A DNA stretch of 64,000 bases, taken from contig CAZUXT010000001.1 of assembly GCA_964624145.1 (NCBI GenBank), positions 62,001-126,000 on the forward strand, in the 5' to 3' direction. Shown here one piece after another: positions 42,180 through 50,575 of this stretch. A program made the position numbers and the translations under genes. How positions within the stretch are numbered: position 1 is the stretch's first letter; every line of letters starts with the position of its first letter. The notes below the pieces were generated by a model that was not told the origin of the DNA, did not search any database, and saw nothing but the letters and a program-made list of their open reading frames with translations. This DNA comes from WJMT01 sp964624145 (GTDB lineage Bacteria > Acidobacteriota > Aminicenantia > Aminicenantales > Aminicenantaceae).

Positions 42180-42941
42180 CTATCCGAACTTTCCCGTCAA
42201 ATAATCCTCGGTCATCTTATTTTTGGGTACGGTAAACAGTTCATCGGTGGGCGCGTATTCAATCAACTCCCCCAGATAAAGAAAAACCGTGTATTGAGAA
42301 ATCCTGGCAGCCTGCTGCATGTTATGTGTGACGATCACAATGGTGTAATCTTTTCTGAGCTCTTCTATGAGCTCTTCAATTTTTTTTGTTGAAATAGGGT
42401 CAAGGCTTGCGGCAGGCTCATCAAAAAGTATCACCTCCGGCTCTACGGCCAGGCATCGTGCGATACAGAGCCTCTGCTGCTGACCCCCGGAAAGACCCAG
42501 GGCATTTTCATGAAGCCTGTCTTTCACTTCATTCCATATAGCGGCATCCTTAAGGGACTTGACCACTCTCTCTTCAATAGCATTTTTATCTTTCATCCCA
42601 TTGACCTTGAGCCCGTAGCTGATATTATCGAAAATACTTTTGGGAAAAGGGTTTGGTTTCTGGAAAACCATACCCACCCGTCTTCTTATATCCACTATAT
42701 CCACTTTCGGCCTGTAGATATCCTCACCATCCAAACAGATCTTCCCTTCAAACCGCATCCGTGGAATCAGGTCGTTCATACGGTTGAACAAACGAATGAA
42801 CGTGGACTTTCCGCAGCCCGAAGGACCGATAATGGCTGTGACCAGGTTCTCATAGATATCCATGCTTATGTTTTTCAAAGCACAGGACTTTCCGTAGAAA
42901 AAATTTATGTTCTCAACCTTGATTTTTACTTTATTGCTCAT
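42180..42941 (-). CDS. pstB: Phosphate ABC transporter ATPase
   Basis: PstB powers high-affinity phosphate uptake. Its 253 residues have Walker A GPSGCGKST, the PstB-typical DLIPRMRFEGKICLDGEDIY, Q-loop VFQKPNPFPKSIFDNISYG, signature LSGGQQQRLCIARCLA and Walker B VILFDEPAASLDP. It overlaps the start of pstA's end by 11 bp (pstA stops inside pstB's first codons), so the two are coupled. Confidence 0.96.
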   Translation of the reverse strand: MSNKVKIKVENINFFYGKSCALKNISMDIYENLVTAIIGPSGCGKSTFIRLFNRMNDLIPRMRFEGKICLDGEDIYRPKVDIVDIRRRVGMVFQKPNPFPKSIFDNISYGLKVNGMKDKNAIEERVVKSLKDAAIWNEVKDRLHENALGLSGGQQQRLCIARCLAVEPEVILFDEPAASLDPISTKKIEELIEELRKDYTIVIVTHNMQQAARISQYTVFLYLGELIEYAPTDELFTVPKNKMTEDYLTGKFG

Positions 42942-43782
42942 ATGCTTTCCTGTGTTTTTGGCGTATTATAATCGCTGCTGCTGAAATCGCAAGGACCAAC
43001 GCAAGAAGTATCAATGCGCATCCATAAGCAATCTGTGTCTGCTCCTGAGGATGCGTTCCTTCGGTCATGAGAGCGTATATATGGTAAGGCAAAGCCATGA
43101 CCTCAGAAAAAATGGACTTGGGAAATCCTCTGTTATAAAAAGTGGCGGCTGTAAAAAGTATGGGAGCTGTCTCCCCTGCCACACGGCCGATACTTAAAAT
43201 AACTCCTGTCAGTATCCCCGGAAGAGCTGCGGGAAGCACCGTGCTCCTTATGGTCTGCCAGTGAGTCGCACCCAGAGCCAGTGAGGCTTCCCTGTATGAC
43301 TGAGGCACAGCTAACAGCGCCTCCTGGGAGGCCGAGATGATCTGAGGAAGCACCAGTATACCTAAAGTGAGGCATCCGGCCAGTATCGAGACGCCAAATC
43401 CGAAAAGTTTAACAAATATGGCCAATCCGAAAAGCCCGAAAACAACGGACGGCACTCCGGCCAGATTGTTTATGCTCATACGTATAATGTTAATGACAAA
43501 ACTCTTGGGAGAATACTCTGTCAAATAGACCGCACAAGCCACACCCAGGGGAAGAGAAAAAAGGATGGCTCCCATTGTCAGATAAAAGGTTCCCACTATG
43601 GCAGGAGCAACGCCTCCAGCCGTCATAGCCTCACGCGGCACCTGGGTGATAAAATCCCAGGACACTATTTTGAAACCTCTGATGGTGATAAAGTAAATAA
43701 TGGAACCCAGAAAAAAGATAGCTGTGCTTATGCAGAGAAACAAAAGCCCGAATCCCATGTTTTGACCGAGCTGTTTTTTCAT
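42931..43782 (-). CDS. pstA: Phosphate ABC transporter permease PstA
   Basis: PstA is one of two membrane subunits of the phosphate importer. Its 283 residues carry six membrane helices and the EAA-type loop SYREASLALGATHWQTIRSTVLPAALPG, which contacts PstB. The motif AGVPSVVFGLFGLAIFV is typical. It overlaps both neighbours (pstC by 4 bp, pstB by 11 bp). Confidence 0.95.
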   Translation of the reverse strand: MKKQLGQNMGFGLLFLCISTAIFFLGSIIYFITIRGFKIVSWDFITQVPREAMTAGGVAPAIVGTFYLTMGAILFSLPLGVACAVYLTEYSPKSFVINIIRMSINNLAGVPSVVFGLFGLAIFVKLFGFGVSILAGCLTLGILVLPQIISASQEALLAVPQSYREASLALGATHWQTIRSTVLPAALPGILTGVILSIGRVAGETAPILFTAATFYNRGFPKSIFSEVMALPYHIYALMTEGTHPQEQTQIAYGCALILLALVLAISAAAIIIRQKHRKAYEQ

Positions 43783-44663
43783 CTTCCCAACCCCAGTTTT
43801 TTACGGAACCTTCGGCTTACAAGTTCTGCGATCACATTGAAAATAAGGGTAATAAAAAACAAAATGAGCCCTATGGCAAAAAGGGAATGATAGTGCGTGC
43901 TCCCCATGACCGCTTCCCCCATTTCCGCCGCAATGGTCGACGTCATAGGCCTTACGGGCTGAAATAAGGTATGGGGAATCACCGCGGCTCCTCCCGTAAC
44001 CATTAAAACAGTCATGGTCTCTCCAACAGCCCGGCTCATTCCAAGTATAATAGATGTCGAGATCCCTGAAGCAGACGCAGGGAAAACCACTCTGGTCAAG
44101 GTCTGCCATCTGTTAGCCCCCACTGCCAGAGAAGCCTCCCGGAAACTGCGGGGGACAAAACTGAGCGCATCTTCGGATATGCTGCATACAGTGGGAGTGG
44201 CCATGATACCGAGCATAAGACTTCCCGTAAAAGCGGTCAGACCTACCGGAAGATTTAAAAGCCTTTGGATAAAGGGCGCGATCACCACTATTCCAAAAAA
44301 ACCATAGACTATGGACGGAATCCCGGCCAAGATCTCGATGATGGGTTTGAGCACTGCTTTCAGTCTTTTCCCGGCCAGCTCGTTTATGAACAGCGCACTG
44401 CCCACTCCAACAGGAACACAGAACAGCACAGCTCCGGCTGTCACCCAAAGAGATCCCAGAATCAGAGGCAAAATACCGAAATCGGGCGGCTCATAGGTCG
44501 GATACCAGCTCTTCCCCAATACAAAGTCGAAAAAACCCACTTCCTTGAACACAGGAAGTCCTTCAATAAACAAAGTTAAGGTGATCCCGACGAGAAAAAG
44601 AAGAGAGGCAAAGGCCAGAAGAGTGAACAAGACCTTGTAGATTCTTTCTCTTATCCGGTGCAT
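43779..44663 (-). CDS. pstC: Phosphate ABC transporter permease PstC
   Basis: PstC is the other membrane subunit. Its 294 residues show six helices, EILAGIPSIVYGFFGIVVI and the EAA loop SFREASLAVGANRWQTLTRVVFPASASG. It follows pstS by 36 bp and overlaps pstA by 4 bp, giving balanced expression of the two permeases. Confidence 0.95.
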   Translation of the reverse strand: MHRIRERIYKVLFTLLAFASLLFLVGITLTLFIEGLPVFKEVGFFDFVLGKSWYPTYEPPDFGILPLILGSLWVTAGAVLFCVPVGVGSALFINELAGKRLKAVLKPIIEILAGIPSIVYGFFGIVVIAPFIQRLLNLPVGLTAFTGSLMLGIMATPTVCSISEDALSFVPRSFREASLAVGANRWQTLTRVVFPASASGISTSIILGMSRAVGETMTVLMVTGGAAVIPHTLFQPVRPMTSTIAAEMGEAVMGSTHYHSLFAIGLILFFITLIFNVIAELVSRRFRKKLGLGR

Positions 44664-44699
44664 TTCATCCCCTGGTCTTTGCCGCAGACATATTATCCG

Positions 44700-45527
44700 T
44701 TATATAAGGGGTACGTATCCAGCTTTTTCTACTAGTTCCTGTCCCTTTTCACTCAGAACAAAATCAATGAATGCTTTCACGACTCCTGCAGGAGCCCCAT
44801 TGGTATACATAAACAGCTTTCTGGCAAGGTTATAAGATCCGTTAACAACATTTTCTTTCGTTGGTTCCACTCCGTCAACATCAACTCCCTTGACTGAAGA
44901 AGACAGATATCCGAGACCCACGTAACCGATAGCACCGGGTGTCCTGGAGACTGCCTGGGCAACTGCCTGGTTAGAAGCCTGCAGCAGAGCATCGGCTCTC
45001 ACTTTTTCTTTATCCAAAGCCAGTTCATTGAATGTCTCAAAAGTACCGCTGGCACTGTCGCGGGATATAACCGTGATCTTCATGTTTTTTCCACCCACTT
45101 CATTCCAATTTGATATCTCACCGGTATAGATTTTTTTTATCTGTTCAATAGAAAGACCGTCGACCGGATTGGAGGGATGAACGATCACGGCGATACCGTC
45201 CAAAGCCACTACATTTTCATAAGCCTGGACACCGTTTTCTTTGGCTTTTACCAATTCCTTATCCTTGATGGGCCGTGATGCATCCGCGATATCACAGGTG
45301 CCGTCGATCAGAGACGCGATTCCCACTCCAGAACCTCCGCCTTGCACGGAAATGTTCACGTCCGAATGCATATCCATAAAGGCCTCAGCACAGGACTGCG
45401 CAATGGGAAGAACCGTTGTCGATCCCTTAATTGTCAAACTCTTGGCAGCAAATGTGGGGACACTGATCATCAATCCCACACACAACACGGCTGCCAGGAC
45501 CGTAATAGCTATCTTGCTTTTAAACAT
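44700..45527 (-). CDS. pstS: Phosphate-binding protein PstS
   Basis: PstS captures phosphate in the periplasm and delivers it to PstCA. Residues 1-28 are a signal peptide ending TFAA. The 275-residue protein has the phosphate-binding segments KGSTTVLPIAQ, GGGSGVGIASLIDGTCDIADASRP and RDSASGTFETF, with GAIGYVGLGY later. It is a short PstS of the kind found in many non-proteobacterial lineages. GGAG lies before the ATG, and the porin gene precedes it in the same operon. Confidence 0.94.
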   Translation of the reverse strand: MFKSKIAITVLAAVLCVGLMISVPTFAAKSLTIKGSTTVLPIAQSCAEAFMDMHSDVNISVQGGGSGVGIASLIDGTCDIADASRPIKDKELVKAKENGVQAYENVVALDGIAVIVHPSNPVDGLSIEQIKKIYTGEISNWNEVGGKNMKITVISRDSASGTFETFNELALDKEKVRADALLQASNQAVAQAVSRTPGAIGYVGLGYLSSSVKGVDVDGVEPTKENVVNGSYNLARKLFMYTNGAPAGVVKAFIDFVLSEKGQELVEKAGYVPLI

Positions 45528-45564
45528 GTGAAATTCTCCTTTTATTTTTATTTATTCCATCCTG

Positions 45565-46587
45565 TTATTTAAATTTCCAGAAGAAAGTAAGGTTGATATA
45601 AGCATCATCCCCCGGAGTCTCACCTTCGTCCGGCTCGTCGTAGAACACATACTTGACATTGGGAATGATCCAGATGCTCTTGGCAATCTCGTAGCTGATA
45701 CCGCCGATAATGAGGTTAGACGGCGCTGCAGTGGAAAAAGGGATGTAGGAAATGGTCGATGCTATAGGTTCACCCAGCATCTTGTCATAGCGGGCAATAA
45801 AATCCAATTTCTTTGATGCTGAAATAACAGCGAATCCGGAAAGCATAGTCCAGTCTTTTTCCGTATCCTCATGGTCATAGTGGCGGTTGGCATAGAGAAG
45901 CCCGATCCGTCCCCAGTCCCCCTGGTACGAAGCAAATCCCTGATAGACATAGTAATTCTTCTTGTCCGTCGTGGTTTCATAATCGCCATAAGCTTCCAGA
46001 ATCAGTCCTTCGACAGGTTTAAAAGCGAGCGAGCCGTAGAATCTTTTCCCTTTGTTGGTTTCTGATTTGTTGGAGGATCCGTTTGCAAATAGGAGATAAT
46101 AGGACACTATTCCGTTCTTATCCAGGTCTCCCTGGAGTCCAATACCAAAATCCCTGGAAGGAGCGAATTTCATTAGGTCCAGAGGAGTTTTTTCCAAATG
46201 CCTGTAGCCCCATACATCTTCCACATTGCTTCCGAAAGTAGGAGTGCTGACAATACCAAACACCAAATTCTGCCCGCCGCCTATATCGGCATTCAGCCAG
46301 GCGTCTTTGACAACCGGGTTCAACGTGCCCTTTTCATCGAAATCTCCGGAACTGGCCATTTCCAATCTGAGTCTCATCTTGATCTTTTCCGTGAGCTTGT
46401 TGTCGTAGGTGAAGTAGATCCTGCGGAACCACAATCCGTTTCTCCCTTCATAGTCTTCATTATTATGAGACGCCACATAATAATAGTCACCGAACATGTA
46501 CCCTTTGAAGCTTCCCTGGGCATAGGAAAAACCGGAAAGCAGACTCAACGCGAGCACAACACACACCAATAAACTGAGCTTTTTCAT
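45565..46587 (-). CDS. Outer-membrane porin, probably phosphate-linked
   Basis: The protein, 340 residues from ATG 46587 (GGAGG ahead), starts with a signal peptide (LSLLVCVVLALSLLSGFSYA). It continues as alternating strands with aromatic ends, such as GYMFGDYYYVASH, GLWFRRIYFTYDNKL and RLRLEMASSGDF, and ends in a terminal strand finishing FFWKFK, an outer-membrane barrel signature. Its place at the head of the pst operon behind a Pho-box-like array suggests it lets phosphate or phosphate esters through the outer membrane, like OprP/OprO. No sequence motif proves that selectivity. An in-frame ATG at 46641 is rejected. Confidence 0.75.
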   Translation of the reverse strand: MKKLSLLVCVVLALSLLSGFSYAQGSFKGYMFGDYYYVASHNNEDYEGRNGLWFRRIYFTYDNKLTEKIKMRLRLEMASSGDFDEKGTLNPVVKDAWLNADIGGGQNLVFGIVSTPTFGSNVEDVWGYRHLEKTPLDLMKFAPSRDFGIGLQGDLDKNGIVSYYLLFANGSSNKSETNKGKRFYGSLAFKPVEGLILEAYGDYETTTDKKNYYVYQGFASYQGDWGRIGLLYANRHYDHEDTEKDWTMLSGFAVISASKKLDFIARYDKMLGEPIASTISYIPFSTAAPSNLIIGGISYEIAKSIWIIPNVKYVFYDEPDEGETPGDDAYINLTFFWKFK

Positions 46588-46626
46588 AAAAACCTCCGTT
46601 AAAATTAATTTAAAAAAGCTATTGGG

Positions 46627-46632
46627 ATTATG
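46627..46632 (-). promoter_or_regulatory. -10 element of the porin-pst operon
   Basis: CATAAT on the minus strand lies 10 bp downstream of the last Pho-box repeat, the spacing used by PhoB/PhoP-activated promoters that lack a good -35. Confidence 0.5.
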
Positions 46633-46642
46633 CTGGGTCATT

Positions 46643-46681
46643 GTTAAAAAGGAATAAACGTTTGGTTAATTTTACGTTAAA
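46643..46681 (-). promoter_or_regulatory. Pho-box-like repeat array
   Basis: On the minus strand TTTAAC, ATTAAC, a weaker TTTATT and TTTAAC recur at steps of 11, 12 and 10 bp. This period and core fit a PhoB/PhoP-family response regulator site upstream of the porin-pstSCAB-phoU operon. Confidence 0.55.
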
Positions 46682-46975
46682 TTTCACTCAATCCACACAA
46701 CCACTTGACCCTAAGAAAATCAGGTGTGGCTGAAGCGACATTGAAGATTTAGCCTTCGAATGAGGCTTTTCGAGGGAATCCGGCGAAGCCGGGCTCCGAG
46801 TATGTCTGACCCACGGACGGGGGGAGTTACGCAGGAGCCGAGAAAAACGAAGAAGAATGGCGTTAAAAATCTGAAGGGAGCACAAACCATACCTGATTTT
46901 CATCTCTTTACCTGGATGCCTGATTTATGATACATAATAGAGAATTATGAAAAGCTGAAATTAGAGGAGTTCAGA
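46682..46975. other. Long intergenic stretch with a GC-rich structured segment
   Basis: No convincing gene is present. The part 46740-46860 is much richer in GC than its surroundings and can fold: CCGGCGAAGCCGG is a tight hairpin, and GGGCTCC can pair with GGAGCC about 40 bp later. A 71-codon minus-strand frame crosses it but looks like low-complexity translation of a non-coding repeat. It could be a structured RNA or a dispersed repeat. Confidence 0.45.
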
Positions 46976-48358
46976 ATGGAAAGCCAGGATAAATTTGACA
47001 GAGGAAATTGGGGATCTAAAGCCGCCTTTGTCTTTGCCGCCTCCGGTTCAGCTATTGGGCTGGGAAGCATATGGCGCTTCCCTATTATGGTGGGACTAAA
47101 CGGAGGGGCCATATTTGTGCTGTGTTACCTTTTATCCGTCTTTTTCATTGGATTCACCGTGCTCCTTGCAGAGCTGGCCATCGGCCGCCATTCTCAAAAA
47201 AATCTTGTTGGAGCCATGAAACTCATAAAACCCGGGACTCCCTGGAAAGGTGTGGGTTATATGGGCATCATTACAGGTGTCTTTATTCTATCCTACTACT
47301 CTGTGGTCGCAGGATGGGCTGTCGGATATCTATACAAAACCATAACAGGTGCTTTCAGAGGAGAGGTCACCTGGAAGGCATCCGATTCCCTATTCAGAAG
47401 TTTTGCGGCCGACCCTCCGGCCGTGGTCATCTGCCTGTTCGTCATCATTGTCATCACCACCTTTGTTATATCCAAGGGCGTTAAAGGCGGTATTGAAAAA
47501 TGGTCAAAGATTCTCATGCCTGTGCTTTTCATCCTCATCATCATACTTTCCATACGGGCTGTCACTCTCCCCGGATCAGGAACCGGACTTGCTTTTTACT
47601 TAAAACCTGACTTTTCCGCATTCAACCTCAATGTGCTTTTTTATGCTATAGGACAGGCGTTCTTTTCTTTAAGTTTGGGAATGGGGACCATGACCGTATA
47701 CGGAAGCTACATAACAAAAAAAGAAAATCTCGTCTCATCAGCAGGATGGGTGTGTTTTTCCACAACGCTTGTGGCGCTTCTTGCAGGAATCATAATCTTT
47801 CCCACCCTCTTTCATTCCCTGCATTTGACCCCGGAACAGTTCAAACAGGAATTTGAGGTGAGCACCGGGCTTATGTTCCAGGCTTTTCCCGTTATCATTT
47901 CGAAAATGCCCGGAGGATATATATTCGGAATCCTTTTTTTCATACTCCTTCTCATTGCTGCTCTCACGTCCACTATATCCATGCTGGAAGTACCCACCTC
48001 CTATCTGGTGGATGAAAAAAATTGGAAAAGAAAAAATGCCGCTGTTTTTATTGGAGCCATAGCCTTTGTACTGGGCATCCCTTCAGCTCTTTCAAATGGA
48101 GGCGTCCGTTTCCTGACAAAAGCCAATTTCATGGTCATAATGGACCTGGTGTTCGGCAACATCATGCTCGCCGTGGGAGGCGTTCTGATATGCCTCTTCT
48201 TAGCCTATTCCTGGAAGGTTAGAAATTCTCTCAAAGAAATACGCATCGGAAGCAAAAGCTTTAAGTTGAAGGCCTTGTGGACCTTTAACATCAAATATCT
48301 GGCACCGGCGGCTGTTATTCTTATCATTGTTTTTATTGTTATGAAAAACATTTTATGA
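46976..48358 (+). CDS. Sodium-dependent neurotransmitter-symporter family transporter
   Basis: This is a secondary transporter of the NSS/SNF (LeuT-like) family, 460 residues and about 11-12 helices, probably importing an amino acid with sodium. The family signature is at the start: WGSKAAFVFAASGSAIGLGSIWRFPIMVGLNGGAIF, with the unwound helix-1 site GSAIGLGS. GQAFFSLSLGMGTMTVYGSY forms the helix-6/7 region that binds substrate and sodium. GAGGAG precedes the ATG. Substrate unknown. It is followed by an unrelated membrane protein 46 bp later. Confidence 0.9.
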   Translation: MESQDKFDRGNWGSKAAFVFAASGSAIGLGSIWRFPIMVGLNGGAIFVLCYLLSVFFIGFTVLLAELAIGRHSQKNLVGAMKLIKPGTPWKGVGYMGIITGVFILSYYSVVAGWAVGYLYKTITGAFRGEVTWKASDSLFRSFAADPPAVVICLFVIIVITTFVISKGVKGGIEKWSKILMPVLFILIIILSIRAVTLPGSGTGLAFYLKPDFSAFNLNVLFYAIGQAFFSLSLGMGTMTVYGSYITKKENLVSSAGWVCFSTTLVALLAGIIIFPTLFHSLHLTPEQFKQEFEVSTGLMFQAFPVIISKMPGGYIFGILFFILLLIAALTSTISMLEVPTSYLVDEKNWKRKNAAVFIGAIAFVLGIPSALSNGGVRFLTKANFMVIMDLVFGNIMLAVGGVLICLFLAYSWKVRNSLKEIRIGSKSFKLKALWTFNIKYLAPAAVILIIVFIVMKNIL

Positions 48359-48403
48359 TAGAAAAAACCTATTCTCACAATCCTTAATAGAGGAGGCCTT
48401 TGT

Positions 48404-49360
48404 TTGGATAACACACCTCGAAGGAAATTAAATCCACTGACATTCTCCCTGAAACTTTTAGTGAGCGCAGCCATACTCTCACTGATTTTGATTTTCAAGA
48501 CTTCTATAAAAGATGTTCTCAATACACTAATAAATGTAAACATATGGTGGCTTGTTGTCTCTTTCTCTCTTCACGGATTAGGTTTGTTGATAAGCGCCAT
48601 CAGATGGCAGATCCTTGTAAAAGCTCAGGGAGACAGCGTTCCCCTTTCCTTTCTGGTTAAATCTTATCTGGTGGGAAATTTCTTTAACACCATTCTCCCT
48701 TCCCGTATCGGCGGCGACGTGGTTCGTATATGGGATGGCTCCAGATATTCAAAGACTTTGCTGAAATCTTCTGCCATCATCCTTGTTGAGCGGCTCACAG
48801 GAATCATCGTTCTCTTTCTCTTTGCCTTTGCTGCAGCCCTCTTTCGTCTGGACATGGCACAAAAAGTCCCGGTTATCTGGGTCTCATTGGTCATCGGTTT
48901 CTCCGGATTGATAGCCGTCCTTTTGTTCTTCACTCCTTTTATAGAAAAAATAATCAACAAAATCCCCTCAAAAGGCCTTTTAAAAAAAATCATCCAAAAG
49001 ACAATCGAATTCCGCAGCACTATCATTTTTTACAAAACGAAAAAAACAGCCTTATTCAAAGCATTTTTATGGGCGTTCCTGCTTCAGGCCAATGTGATCC
49101 TTCATTTTTTTCTCATCGGAAAAGCCCTGCACCTGAACATAAAAATCATAGACTATCTTGTTTTTATCCCTATAGTCTTGTTGATTCAGTTGATCCCCAT
49201 AACTATAAACGGACTTGGGCTCAGAGAAGGAGCTTATATAGAGATATTTAAATTCTACGGCATTGCTCCTGAGTCGGCTTTCTCCTTCGCTCTCATAGAC
49301 GTCGCCTTTATGCTTATCTTAGGAGTCATTGGTGCTATAATATATGTAACCAGAAAATAA
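48404..49360 (+). CDS. AglD/YbhN-like membrane protein (LPG synthase TM region family)
   Basis: The 318-residue protein has about eight membrane helices and belongs to the large flippase-like family (UPF0104, the membrane half of lysyl-phosphatidylglycerol synthase). The pattern SFSLHGLGLLISAIRWQIL, SYLVGNFFNTILPSRIGGDVVRI and ITINGLGLREGAYIEIF is typical. Members act near lipid or glycolipid transfer, but a stand-alone role is not established. TTG start with AGGAGG seven bases ahead. It is 17 bp before the EnvC-like gene. Confidence 0.8.
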   Translation: MDNTPRRKLNPLTFSLKLLVSAAILSLILIFKTSIKDVLNTLINVNIWWLVVSFSLHGLGLLISAIRWQILVKAQGDSVPLSFLVKSYLVGNFFNTILPSRIGGDVVRIWDGSRYSKTLLKSSAIILVERLTGIIVLFLFAFAAALFRLDMAQKVPVIWVSLVIGFSGLIAVLLFFTPFIEKIINKIPSKGLLKKIIQKTIEFRSTIIFYKTKKTALFKAFLWAFLLQANVILHFFLIGKALHLNIKIIDYLVFIPIVLLIQLIPITINGLGLREGAYIEIFKFYGIAPESAFSFALIDVAFMLILGVIGAIIYVTRK

Positions 49361-49377
49361 ATTTATAACGCAGGCAG

Positions 49378-50538
49378 ATGAAAAAAGGAGTCAAAAGCAC
49401 ATCCTTCCTCCTTGCTTTTCTTCTCTTTTTTTGGCTGTTGAGAGCTGTTCCTGCCAGAGCCCAGGATATATCAGAATACGAAAAACGTCTTGCCGAGATC
49501 ACCACGCAAATAGAAAGCATTAAGAAAAAAATCAAGGACGAAGAAAGAAGAAAATCATCCATGCTTTCCCAGTTGAGTCAAATCGGATTCCAAAAAAAAT
49601 TACTTAGGAACGAAATCATCCTGAACCAGACAAAACTAAGAAAATCGAATCAGGAACTTTCGGCTTTAGAGAAAAAAATTCCCTCCATTCAAAAAAAACT
49701 GGAAACAGAAAAACTGGCTATTGAGAAAATACTGGAAACTCTGTATAAGCTCGGGAAAATTGACTATTTTGAACTCATGCTCAAAGTTAAAAATGCCGCT
49801 GACTTTCTCATTGAAAACAAACATCTCACCCTTATAGCAAAGCATCAAGAAAAAAAAATATCCGAGTATCTTGATACTCTGGATGAATTAAACGAATCTC
49901 TTGCCGAAGCAGAAAAAAAGAAAAAAGATATAAAGGCTCTGGTCCTCAGCTCAGAGCAAAAAAACCGAGAACTCATCGCACAGGAAAAGAACTACAGATC
50001 ACTTATAAACAAAATAAACAGCAGCAAAGAATCCTATCAAAAGACCATAAATGAACTTCAAGAGAGATCTGAACAACTGCAGAATCTTATGGAGAAAATA
50101 CTTAAAAATCCGAGTTCCTTCCCAGTTAACCTTTCCCCCATGTACGAAAAAAGAGGATCCTTGCCGTGGCCCATACAAGGAAAAGTCATATCATCATTCG
50201 GAATCAAAAGGCATCCGAAATTCAACACCATAACAAAAAACAACGGGATAGAGATATCCCCTGGGAAAAATTCTGTAGTCAAATGTATACATCCGGGCAT
50301 AGTCGTGTATACAGATTATTTCCAAGGATACGGCAATCTTATCATCATAGACCACGGGATGTCTTATTATTCTCTTTACGGTCATTGCTCGAATTTCGTC
50401 GTTGCTAAAGGCGATGCAGTGAACTCAGGCCAGCCCATCGCCATAGCGGGAGATACCAGCTCTCTATCCGGAAAAAGCCTGTATTTTGAGGTTCGCTATA
50501 AGACCAAACCTCTAGACCCCTTGAAATGGTTGAAATAA
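49378..50538 (+). CDS. envC: EnvC-like factor with degenerate M23 (LytM) domain
   Basis: EnvC recruits and activates cell-division amidases in the periplasm. After a signal peptide (residues 1-28) the protein has a long coiled coil (about 30-240) and a LytM/M23 domain (about 265-386). That domain lacks the zinc ligands: the HxGxD site reads NNGIE (N288, E292) and the HxH site reads SLY (S367, Y369), with only H336 of YGHCS kept. E. coli EnvC is degenerate in the same way (end SLYFE-R...P-W also shared). So it should activate amidases rather than cut peptidoglycan. It begins an envC-S41-YibQ operon. Confidence 0.88.
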   Translation: MKKGVKSTSFLLAFLLFFWLLRAVPARAQDISEYEKRLAEITTQIESIKKKIKDEERRKSSMLSQLSQIGFQKKLLRNEIILNQTKLRKSNQELSALEKKIPSIQKKLETEKLAIEKILETLYKLGKIDYFELMLKVKNAADFLIENKHLTLIAKHQEKKISEYLDTLDELNESLAEAEKKKKDIKALVLSSEQKNRELIAQEKNYRSLINKINSSKESYQKTINELQERSEQLQNLMEKILKNPSSFPVNLSPMYEKRGSLPWPIQGKVISSFGIKRHPKFNTITKNNGIEISPGKNSVVKCIHPGIVVYTDYFQGYGNLIIIDHGMSYYSLYGHCSNFVVAKGDAVNSGQPIAIAGDTSSLSGKSLYFEVRYKTKPLDPLKWLK

Positions 50539-50575
50539 AGATGTTAAAATCAGATAGCAACGAGGATGCGAGACT

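Noticed and set aside
46588..46641. 18-residue upstream extension of the porin
   Set aside because: ATG 46587 has GGAGG and begins a normal signal peptide; the extension lies near the predicted promoter and transcript start.
46688..46903. 71-codon minus-strand open frame in the long intergenic region
   Set aside because: Follows the GC-rich structured segment, has no ribosome site and reads as low-complexity translation of non-coding sequence.
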